A stretch of DNA of 12,619 nt from Omnitrophica bacterium GWA2_41_15 (lineage in GTDB: Bacteria; Omnitrophota; Gorgyraeia; Gorgyraeales; Gorgyraeaceae): positions 1-12,619 of the forward strand of contig CAKKRB010000039.1 in NCBI GenBank assembly GCA_919902485.1, given 5' to 3'. Positions 6,309-11,810 of the stretch are shown piece by piece (the stretch's first letter is position 1; each line of letters opens with the position of its first letter). Both the position numbers and the translations under genes were made by a program. The notes under the pieces were generated by a model. The model had not been told where the DNA came from. It searched no databases and saw only the letters and a program-made list of their open reading frames with translations.

Positions 6309-7199
6309 ATGGAAAAGATAAAGTTTACAAAAATGGTAGGGGCGGGAAATGATTTTATCGTGCTTGACTGTAGGCAAGCGACTATCCGACAATTGGTAGT
6401 CGCGGGCTTTAGCCCGCGATATATGCACAACCTAAAGGTTGCGACTACCATTGTGAGGCAACTGTGCGATAGGAAAACCGGAATAGGAGCGGATGGGGTG
6501 CTGGTTCTTGAAAAATCTAAGATAGCGGATTTCAGGATGCGCATATTTAATGCTGATGGCAGCGTTGCTGAGATGTGCGGGAATGGGCTGAGGTGCGCGG
6601 TTTTATTTACAGGCAAAAAGAAAATAAAGGTTGAAACAAAAGCAGGGATATATGATGGTGAAATAACAGCAAGAAACAGGGTTAAAATCAGAATGGAAAA
6701 TCCAAAAGATTTAAAGCAGGATTTTTCAATAAAGGTGAATCTCAGGGATTTAAAAGTAAATTATATCAATACAGGCGTGCCTCATGTTGTAATTTTTGTT
6801 GAAGGTTTAGATAAAATAAATGTAAATGCAATAGGCAGGACTATCAGATATCATAAGGAATTTGCGCCAAAAGGCGCAAATGTAAATTTTGTAGAAATCG
6901 TAGACGATAGTAATATAAAGATCAGGACCTATGAAAGAGGCGTAGAAGGCGAAACTCTTGCATGCGGCACTGGCTCAGCAGCTTCGGCAATAATAACCGG
7001 GCTCAAGGCTTCCCTCGGCTTCGCTCGGGACATGCAAGGCTTCCCTCACTATGGCTCGGAACAGGCAAGGCTCAAGGTAAATGTACACACGCAAGGCGGA
7101 GTGCTGAAAGTAGAATTCACAAAATCCAGAAATAAAGTTAAGAATGTTTGTTTGGATGGAGAGGCGAAAGAGATATTTACTGGGCAAATAACTTTATAA
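6309..7199 (+). CDS. dapF: Diaminopimelate epimerase with two repeat-derived insertions
   Basis: The 296-residue PLP-independent racemase interconverts LL- and meso-diaminopimelate. The two catalytic cysteines are present: Cys90 in EMCGNGLRC and Cys219 in ETLACGTGS. FTKMVGAGNDF (6-16), GIGADG (58-63) and VNVHTQGG (257-264) are also intact. Two segments look foreign. Residues about 24-47 are encoded by a palindromic element and make the link between VLD and RQLCDR about 15 residues longer than usual; E. coli DapF is 274 aa with its first catalytic Cys at 73. Residues 234-256 are a 23-residue insertion bounded by a 9-nt direct repeat. Both insertions keep the frame and spare all motifs, so the enzyme is probably active. 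The ribosome-binding site is weak (GGA at 6301-6303). It acts on the product of DapL and supplies LysA and peptidoglycan synthesis. Confidence 0.95.
   Translation: MEKIKFTKMVGAGNDFIVLDCRQATIRQLVVAGFSPRYMHNLKVATTIVRQLCDRKTGIGADGVLVLEKSKIADFRMRIFNADGSVAEMCGNGLRCAVLFTGKKKIKVETKAGIYDGEITARNRVKIRMENPKDLKQDFSIKVNLRDLKVNYINTGVPHVVIFVEGLDKINVNAIGRTIRYHKEFAPKGANVNFVEIVDDSNIKIRTYERGVEGETLACGTGSAASAIITGLKASLGFARDMQGFPHYGSEQARLKVNVHTQGGVLKVEFTKSRNKVKNVCLDGEAKEIFTGQITL
6378..6453. repeat. Cruciform-type palindromic element inside dapF
   Basis: An outer stem pairs TGGTAGTCGC (6394-6403) with GCGACTACCA (6441-6450), extended by CAAT/ATTG across one bulged T. Inside are two small hairpins: CGCGGGCT/AGCCCGCG (6401-6408 with 6411-6418, loop TT) and CAACC/GGTTG (6428-6432 with 6437-6441). 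GCGACTA also occurs at 6378-6384 and 6441-6447, exactly 63 nt (21 codons) apart, in the same frame. The element is read through as part of DapF (about residues 24-47). The GTAG head resembles the REP-like hairpins in the gaps. Confidence 0.82.
7000..7077. repeat. 69-nt in-frame insertion with 9-nt flanking repeat in dapF
   Basis: GGCTCAAGG occurs at 7000-7008 and 7069-7077, 69 nt apart, which is 23 codons. Between them are two 31-nt units, 7004-7034 and 7035-7065, identical at 24 of 31 positions and sharing CAAGGCTTCCCTC. A third partial unit begins at 7066. Removing one 69-nt period joins ITGLK directly to VNVHTQGG, the usual spacing in DapF. The flanking repeat could be a target-site duplication or a replication-slippage scar. 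Confidence 0.85.
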
Positions 7200-7200
7200 A

Positions 7201-7258
7201 GGTCCTTCGCTTCGCTATGAGGCTCCTGTTCGTCGCCTCATTACGCTTGCTCAGGATC
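7201..7258 (-). repeat. Interspersed ATCCTGAG-type repeat, reverse orientation
   Basis: On the minus strand it starts GATCCTGAGCAAGCG and ends GCGAAGCGAAGGACC. The edges pair imperfectly (GGTCCT with AGGATC), and an inner perfect 7-bp stem joins ATGAGGC (7217-7223) with GCCTCAT (7235-7241). The start and end match the shorter plus-strand element at 11779-11808, so the two appear to be one family in opposite orientations. It occupies most of the dapF-dapA gap. Confidence 0.7.
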
Positions 7259-7280
7259 AAATCCGCCTTTGGCGGATTTG
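7258..7280. repeat. 10-bp hairpin before dapA ribosome-binding site
   Basis: CAAATCCGCC (7258-7267) pairs perfectly with GGCGGATTTG (7271-7280), loop TTT. The last G of the stem is also the first base of the strong GGGAGGTG ribosome-binding site, so stem formation could limit access to it. No T-run follows. Confidence 0.88.
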
Positions 7281-7290
7281 GGAGGTGTTT

Positions 7291-8163
7291 ATGTTTGAAG
7301 GCGCAATGGCAGCACTGGTAACGCCGTTTAAGAAAGAAAAAGTGGACGAAAAAAAATTAGCAGAGATTGTAGAGTTTCATATAAAAAACGGGACAAGCGG
7401 AATTGTGCCTTGCGGTACAACAGGCGAATCTGCAACTCTTTCTTACGAAGAACATGATCGCGTTATAGAGATAGTCATAGAGGCGGCGAATAAAAAAATA
7501 GCAGTTATTGCAGGCACTGGTTCAAACAGCACTGCTGAGGCGCTGATGCTTACAAAACACGCCAAAAAAGCAGGCGCAGACGCATCTCTGCAGGTTTCGC
7601 CTTATTACAACAGGCCTACGCAGGAAGGGCTTTACCAGCACTTTAAGACAATAGCAGAAGAAATTGATATGCCCATGATCGTTTATAATATTGCTTCCAG
7701 GACAGGGGTTAATATTGAGCCGGAGACAATGCAAAGATTAAGCAAAGTAAGAAATATTGCTGGAGTAAAGGAATCAAGCGGAAGCCTGGAGCAGATGTCA
7801 AGGATAAGATATTTATGCGGAGATAAATTTGACCTTATATCAGGGGATGATGCCCTTACTTTGCCGTTGCTTTCAATAGGTGGAACAGGCGTTATTTCAG
7901 TTGTAAACAATATAGTTCCTAAAGATGTGGCAGACATGGTTTCTAAATTTAAAAAAGGAGACTTAGAAGGCGCAAGAAAACTGCATTATAAGCTTTTACC
8001 TCTGATAAAGGCGGTATTCTTAGAGACAAATCCAGTGCCGGTCAAAACAGCTATGGCTTTGATGGGCATGATAGAGCCAGGAGTAAGGCTGCCTTTATGG
8101 GAGATGTCAGAGCCGAACCTGGAAAAACTCAAAAAGGCGCTAAAAGACTACAACCTATTGTAA
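7291..8163 (+). CDS. dapA: 4-Hydroxy-tetrahydrodipicolinate synthase
   Basis: The 290-residue class I aldolase-type (TIM barrel) enzyme condenses pyruvate with aspartate semialdehyde, the first committed lysine step. The Schiff-base lysine is Lys160 in GVKESSG (E. coli Lys161). Tyr132 in VYNI, Arg137 in ASRTG and the Thr43-Thr44 pair in CGTTGES correspond to the known catalytic and carboxylate-binding residues. YYNRPTQEGL and the C-terminal NPVPVK are also typical, so it is DapA rather than N-acetylneuraminate lyase. ATG 7291 lies five bases after GGAGG (7281-7285). The in-frame GTG at 7285 overlaps the ribosome-binding site and is rejected. DapA is commonly feedback-inhibited by lysine, but that cannot be judged here. 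Confidence 0.96.
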   Translation: MFEGAMAALVTPFKKEKVDEKKLAEIVEFHIKNGTSGIVPCGTTGESATLSYEEHDRVIEIVIEAANKKIAVIAGTGSNSTAEALMLTKHAKKAGADASLQVSPYYNRPTQEGLYQHFKTIAEEIDMPMIVYNIASRTGVNIEPETMQRLSKVRNIAGVKESSGSLEQMSRIRYLCGDKFDLISGDDALTLPLLSIGGTGVISVVNNIVPKDVADMVSKFKKGDLEGARKLHYKLLPLIKAVFLETNPVPVKTAMALMGMIEPGVRLPLWEMSEPNLEKLKKALKDYNLL

Positions 8164-8179
8164 AAAGATTATTAATAGC

Positions 8180-8207
8180 GTAGGGGACGGTCGCGACCGT
8201 CCCCCAC
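8180..8207. repeat. GTAGGGG-headed palindrome before dapB
   Basis: Arms 8180-8193 and 8194-8207 are reverse complements except for one mismatch (A8182 against C8205), centred on TCGCGA. The left arm begins GTAGGGGACGG. It lies in the 61-nt dapA-dapB gap, eight bases before the GAGGA ribosome-binding site. It has the same GTAG head as the elements at 3595 and 6252 and no U-tract. Confidence 0.88.
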
Positions 8208-8224
8208 ATCAAATCGAGGATTAT

Positions 8225-8971
8225 ATGGTTAGAATTGTTATAAGCGGGATAGCTGGAAAAATGGGGACAAGGATAGGTGTGCTGGCGAGCCAGGATAAGA
8301 ATATTGAGATAGCAGGGGCCCTGGAGTTTCCTGAAAGCCCTGCAATAGGAAAAGACATAGGGGAGATTCTCGCCATCGGTAAGACAGGCAAAAAAGTAGA
8401 ATCTGATTTCAGCAAGATAGCAGATTCCTGCGATGCCTTGGTAGAATTTACAAGTCCTTCCGCAACATTTGAGCATTTAGAGGTAGCTGTAAAAAATAAA
8501 AAGGCAGTGGTAATAGGGACTACCAATCTATCTTCTGAGGAAACGAATAAAATAAAAGATGCTTCTGCAAAGATCCCTGTTGTGTTTTCTCCTAACATGA
8601 GCATAGGGGCGAATCTGATGTTCAGGATTACAGAGGAAATCGCAAAGGCGCTAGGGGATGATTATCAGGTTGAGATAGTTGAAGCCCATCATGACCAGAA
8701 GAAGGACGCTCCCAGCGGAACTGCCAAAAGATTGGGAGAAGCTGTTTCTAAAGTAAAAGGCAAAATGCCGCCTATGCATTCAATAAGGCTGGGCGATATA
8801 GTAGGGGATCATACTGTCATATTTGCGGGAAAAGGCGAAAGAATAGAGCTTACACACAGGGTGCATTCAAGGGATGCATTTGCAAAAGGCGCGCTAGATG
8901 CGGCAAAATTTTTAATAGGCAAAAAACCAGGGCTTTACACCATGGCAGATGTCATGGGGGTGAAGGGTTAA
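8225..8971 (+). CDS. dapB: 4-Hydroxy-tetrahydrodipicolinate reductase
   Basis: The 248-residue Rossmann-fold reductase makes tetrahydrodipicolinate, the branch-point substrate used by DapL. The nucleotide loop GIAGKMG (8-14) is at the N-terminus, with acidic Glu34 after the second strand, as in enzymes that accept NADH. VEFTSP (73-78), VIGTT (96-100) and FSPNMSIGANL (121-131) follow. The catalytic signature EAHHDQKKDAPSGTA (153-167) contains His155 and Lys159, matching E. coli His159 and Lys163. GAGGA (8216-8220) lies four bases before the ATG. The last codons (GVKG) and the stop are part of a heptanucleotide repeat that runs into dapL. Confidence 0.96.
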   Translation: MVRIVISGIAGKMGTRIGVLASQDKNIEIAGALEFPESPAIGKDIGEILAIGKTGKKVESDFSKIADSCDALVEFTSPSATFEHLEVAVKNKKAVVIGTTNLSSEETNKIKDASAKIPVVFSPNMSIGANLMFRITEEIAKALGDDYQVEIVEAHHDQKKDAPSGTAKRLGEAVSKVKGKMPPMHSIRLGDIVGDHTVIFAGKGERIELTHRVHSRDAFAKGALDAAKFLIGKKPGLYTMADVMGVKG

Positions 8972-8992
8972 GGGTGGAGGGTGAAGGGTAAT
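8958..8992 (+). repeat. Five-unit heptanucleotide GGGTNNN repeat spanning dapB stop and dapL start
   Basis: Five consecutive 7-mers are read: GGGTGAA (8958), GGGTTAA (8965), GGGTGGA (8972), GGGTGAA (8979) and GGGTAAT (8986). The second contains the dapB stop, the third and fourth create GGAGG (8976-8980), and the fifth contains the dapL start codon. The five GGG runs spaced by 4-nt loops could also form a G-quadruplex in DNA or mRNA. A change in copy number would alter the dapB end and the dapL ribosome-binding region. Confidence 0.85.
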
Positions 8993-10157
8993 GGAGTTTA
9001 AATTCAGCGATAGACTAAAAAAGCTTCCTCCTTATCTATTCGTAGAAATAGATAAGGCAAAAAGAAAAGCAAAGGCTGAGGGAAGGGATATTATAGACCT
9101 TGGCATAGGAGATCCTGACGAGCCTGCTCCGAAAGAAGTCACAGAGGCGCTTTATAAGGCAGCGCAGGATTCTAAAAATCATCACTATCCGCTGGACCAG
9201 GGGAGTTCTGTTTTCAGGGAAAGGGTTGCGAAATGGTATAAGGAGAGATTTGGAGCAATCCTTGACCCTGAAAAAGAAATCCTGCCTCTTATAGGCTCCA
9301 AAGAAGGCATAAGCCATATGCCTTTTGCTTTTGTAAATCCAGGAGACGCGACCCTGGTGCCTGATCCATGCTACCCGCCTTATAAAGGCGGGACAATACT
9401 GGCAGGCGGCACGCCTTATATAATGCCTCTACTCGAGGAAAATAATTTCCTGCCGGACCTGAATAAGATAGATAAAGTCATTCTTAAAAAAGCGAAAATA
9501 ATTTATATAAATTATCCGAACAATCCTACGTCTGCGGTTTGCGAAAAAGGGTTTTTCCAGGACGTTATTCTTTTTGCAAAAAAATATAACCTTATCATAG
9601 CAAGCGACGCAGCGTATTCTGAGATAGTTTTTGACGGCTATAAGCCAAGCAGTTTTTTAAAAGTAGAGGGCGCTAAAGAAACAGGTGTGGAATTTCATTC
9701 TCTTTCGAAGACCTGTAACATGACTGGCTGGCGCATAGGTTTTGTGTGCGGCAATGAAAAGATTATAGCGGGAATAGCTAAGGTAAAATCAAACGTAGAT
9801 TCTGGCGTGTTCAACGCAATACAGATGGCAGGAATTATCGCCCTGGATACAGCGGAAAAACATCTTAACAGGATGAATAAGGTATATCAGGAGAGAAGGG
9901 ATGCGCTGGTTGACGGATTGAATAAACTTGGATGGCCTGTAAAAAAACCAAAGGCCACATTTTACGTATGGGCAAGGCTTCCCAAGAATAATAAATCGTC
10001 CATTGAATTCGCGGAAACAGTCCTTGATAAAGCAGGCATTATAATAACGCCGGGCATAGGCTTTGGAGAGAACGGCGAAGGCTATGTGCGGTTTGCGCTT
10101 ACTGTTTCAAAAGAGAGGATTGACGAAGCACTAGATAGATTGAAAAAAGTACTTTAG
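8991..10157 (+). CDS. dapL: LL-diaminopimelate aminotransferase
   Basis: The 388-residue fold-type I PLP aminotransferase converts tetrahydrodipicolinate plus glutamate directly to LL-diaminopimelate, bypassing the succinyl or acetyl routes (dapD, dapC, dapE). DapL-like features are IIDLGIGDPDEPAP (34-47), HHYPLDQGS (64-72), LIGSKEGISHMPFAFVNPGD (100-119), YPNNPT (175-180), SDAAYSEIVFDG (205-216) and the PLP lysine Lys240 in HSLSKTCNMTGWRIG. General aspartate aminotransferases are the main alternative. The KEGISHMPFAFVNPGD block and the place directly after dapB, with dapF in the same cluster, favour DapL. The start lies in the heptad repeat, with GGAGG (8976-8980) ten bases upstream. Confidence 0.93.
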   Translation: MEFKFSDRLKKLPPYLFVEIDKAKRKAKAEGRDIIDLGIGDPDEPAPKEVTEALYKAAQDSKNHHYPLDQGSSVFRERVAKWYKERFGAILDPEKEILPLIGSKEGISHMPFAFVNPGDATLVPDPCYPPYKGGTILAGGTPYIMPLLEENNFLPDLNKIDKVILKKAKIIYINYPNNPTSAVCEKGFFQDVILFAKKYNLIIASDAAYSEIVFDGYKPSSFLKVEGAKETGVEFHSLSKTCNMTGWRIGFVCGNEKIIAGIAKVKSNVDSGVFNAIQMAGIIALDTAEKHLNRMNKVYQERRDALVDGLNKLGWPVKKPKATFYVWARLPKNNKSSIEFAETVLDKAGIIITPGIGFGENGEGYVRFALTVSKERIDEALDRLKKVL

Positions 10158-10159
10158 AT

Positions 10160-10564
10160 ATGCGTTGTTATATAGGTATCGGCTCCAATCTTGGGGACAG
10201 GCAAAAATATATTGAAAGTGCAATTCAGAGATTAAAAGAAACAAAAGGGATTGAAGTAAAAAAAGTCTCGAGTATATACGAAACAGATCCAGCAGGCGGG
10301 CCTAGCCAGGGCAAGTATCTTAATGGCGCGATAGAGATTGAAACAGAGCTTGGGCCCAGGGAGCTTTTGACAAGACTTCTGAATATAGAAACTTTGTTAG
10401 GCAGGGAAAGGACAGTAAAAAACGGGCCGCGTACAATAGACCTGGATATACTTTTATTTGGCGATAAAAAAATAGACGAGCCCGGCCTTAAAATACCGCA
10501 TCCAAGGATGTGCGAGCGCGAATTTGTAATAAAGCCTTTAAAAGAGATATATGAAAGTATATAG
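10160..10564 (+). CDS. folK: HPPK (2-amino-4-hydroxy-6-hydroxymethyldihydropteridine pyrophosphokinase)
   Basis: The 134-residue enzyme transfers pyrophosphate from ATP to 6-hydroxymethyl-7,8-dihydropterin in folate synthesis. It shows the N-terminal YIGIGSNLGDR (4-14), SSIYETDP (37-44) and the signature GPRTIDLDILLFG (89-101), where Asp94 and Asp96 match the two Mg-binding aspartates of the family. IPHPRMCEREFVIKPL (112-127) ends the fold. It is shorter than E. coli HPPK (159 aa), consistent with compact loops, and no motif is lost. It starts 2 nt after dapL without a clear ribosome-binding site, so coupled translation is likely. It overlaps panC by 14 nt. The usual partners folP and folB are not in the window. 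Confidence 0.95.
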   Translation: MRCYIGIGSNLGDRQKYIESAIQRLKETKGIEVKKVSSIYETDPAGGPSQGKYLNGAIEIETELGPRELLTRLLNIETLLGRERTVKNGPRTIDLDILLFGDKKIDEPGLKIPHPRMCEREFVIKPLKEIYESI

Positions 10565-11393
10565 AAGTATCAGTTCTTTGACAAAGAAGATTCAGGAAAT
10601 AAAAAAGCAAGGCAAGGCAATAGGCCTTGTGCCTACCATGGGATTTTTGCATGAAGGCCATATGAGCCTTATAAGAAGGGCGCGCAAAGATACGGATTGC
10701 GTTATTGTCAGTATTTTTGTGAACCCGGCCCAGTTCGGGCCAAAAGAGGATTTTAGGAAATATCCAAGGGATATGAAAAAAGACCTCGAGCTTTGCGAAA
10801 AAGAAGCAGCTGATATAATTTTCGCGCCAGAGGCGAGGGAGATGTATCCTGAAGGATTTGCCACGTATGTAAAAGTCGAGAGGATTACAGATACGCTATG
10901 CGGCGCTTCCAGACCAGGCCATTTCAGGGGCGTTGCTACAGTGGTGGCAAAGCTTTTTAATATCACAATGCCTGATATCGCATATTTCGGCCAGAAAGAC
11001 GGCCAGCAGGCAGCTGTTATCAGAAGAATGGCAAAAGACCTTGATATGCCTGTGAAGATAAAGGTGGAGCCTATTGTAAGAGAAAAAGACGGACTGGCTA
11101 TGAGTTCGAGAAATGTTTATTTGAATCCCGAGGAGCGGGTTCAGGCGCTTTGCATTTATAAATCTCTGAAACTTGCGCAGAGATTGTTTAATAAAGGAGA
11201 AAGGGATTCAAAAGAGATAATCAAGAGGATGTCGCAGCTTATAAATGAAAATAGAAAGGCAGACATAGATTACGTTTCTATTGTAGATACAGAAGAACTC
11301 AGAGACATGAAAAGGATTTCCGGCCAGGCGATGGTTACTGTGGCAGTGCGGATCGGAAATACCAGATTGATAGATAATATTATATTAAACTGA
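10551..11393 (+). CDS. panC: Pantoate-beta-alanine ligase (pantothenate synthetase)
   Basis: The 280-residue cytosolic ligase joins pantoate and beta-alanine through a pantoyl-adenylate, completing pantothenate. VPTMGFLHEGHMSL (27-40) holds the HIGH-like nucleotide motif His34-Glu-Gly-His37. FVNPAQFGPKEDFRKYPR (56-73), YFGQKDGQQ (145-153) and the KMSKS-like AMSSRN (183-188) are all intact. The length is normal for the family. The first 14 nt overlap folK. The next gene, panD, makes its beta-alanine substrate. The pantoate genes (panB, panE) are not visible here. Confidence 0.97.
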   Translation: MKVYRSISSLTKKIQEIKKQGKAIGLVPTMGFLHEGHMSLIRRARKDTDCVIVSIFVNPAQFGPKEDFRKYPRDMKKDLELCEKEAADIIFAPEAREMYPEGFATYVKVERITDTLCGASRPGHFRGVATVVAKLFNITMPDIAYFGQKDGQQAAVIRRMAKDLDMPVKIKVEPIVREKDGLAMSSRNVYLNPEERVQALCIYKSLKLAQRLFNKGERDSKEIIKRMSQLINENRKADIDYVSIVDTEELRDMKRISGQAMVTVAVRIGNTRLIDNIILN

Positions 11394-11408
11394 AAGGGGT
11401 TGGTTTTT

Positions 11409-11786
11409 ATGATGTTCAGGACCATATATAAATCAAAGATACAAGGAGCCATTGTTACAGAGGCGAATCTGGAATACGTAGGAAGCATTACCATAGACGA
11501 AGACCTTATGGAGGCTGCTGATATTATTCCAAATGAGCGGGTACAGATAGTAAACCTGAATAACGGAAGCAGGCTAGAGACTTACGTGATACCAGGTAAA
11601 AAAGGCTCAGGCACTATTTGCATGAACGGCGGAACAGCGCGCTGGGCAGTGGCAGGAGACAGGATCCTTATAATTTCCTATGCCATAATGGAAGAGAAAG
11701 ATGCAGTTGCATTCAAACCAAAGGTTATTTATGTAAACGAGAAAAATAAAATGAAAGGTCGGGATGTTCCCGACCTTTCATCCTGA
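11409..11786 (+). CDS. panD: Aspartate 1-decarboxylase proenzyme
   Basis: This pyruvoyl enzyme decarboxylates aspartate to beta-alanine for PanC. The Gly-Ser self-cleavage site is in EYVGSITID; Ser becomes the pyruvoyl group. NGSRLETY supplies the conserved Arg and Tyr of the active site, and MNGGTARWAVAGD follows. Two adjacent ATG codons (11409, 11412) are possible. AAAGGGG (11393-11399) sits nine bases before the first, which I used. The second would put Gly24-Ser25 in exact register with E. coli. A TTG at 11400 overlaps the end of the ribosome-binding site and is unlikely. The product is 125 aa, normal length, but the last residues (after NEKNK) are encoded by an inverted repeat, so the tail is probably not ancestral. 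Confidence 0.96.
   Translation: MMFRTIYKSKIQGAIVTEANLEYVGSITIDEDLMEAADIIPNERVQIVNLNNGSRLETYVIPGKKGSGTICMNGGTARWAVAGDRILIISYAIMEEKDAVAFKPKVIYVNEKNKMKGRDVPDLSS
11752..11780. repeat. Perfect 13-bp hairpin overlapping the panD 3' end
   Basis: TGAAAGGTCGGGA (11752-11764) pairs exactly with TCCCGACCTTTCA (11768-11780), loop TGT. The whole stem is translated as the C-terminal residues of PanD, with the stop just after it at 11784-11786. The next bases are TCCTGAGG, not a U-run, so intrinsic termination before nadA is not supported. Confidence 0.9.
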
Positions 11787-11808
11787 GGAGCGTAGCGACG
11801 AAGGATCT
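11779..11808 (+). repeat. Interspersed CATCCTGAG...GAAGGATCT repeat before nadA
   Basis: The 30-nt element starts CATCCTGAGGAG and ends GCGACGAAGGATCT, with ATCCT/AGGAT at its edges able to pair. It carries the panD stop codon at one end and GAAGGA, the apparent ribosome-binding site of nadA, at the other. The same start and end occur in reverse orientation at 7201-7258. I recognise this kind of text as a common dispersed motif in many bacterial genomes, but cannot verify that here. Confidence 0.75.
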
Positions 11809-11810
11809 CT

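Noticed and set aside
7004..7077. CRISPR-like repeat-spacer structure in dapF
   Set aside because: There are only two imperfect units plus a fragment, directly adjacent with no unique spacers, inside a coding frame.
6378..7077. dapF as a pseudogene because of the insertions
   Set aside because: The frame is open throughout, both catalytic cysteines and all motifs are present, and both insertions are frame-neutral.
7285..7290. GTG start for dapA two codons upstream
   Set aside because: The GTG is part of the GGGAGGTG ribosome-binding site itself, and ATG 7291 is ideally spaced.
136..8207. Intergenic hairpins as Rho-independent terminators
   Set aside because: None is followed by a T-run, and they sit before ribosome-binding sites between genes of the same pathway.
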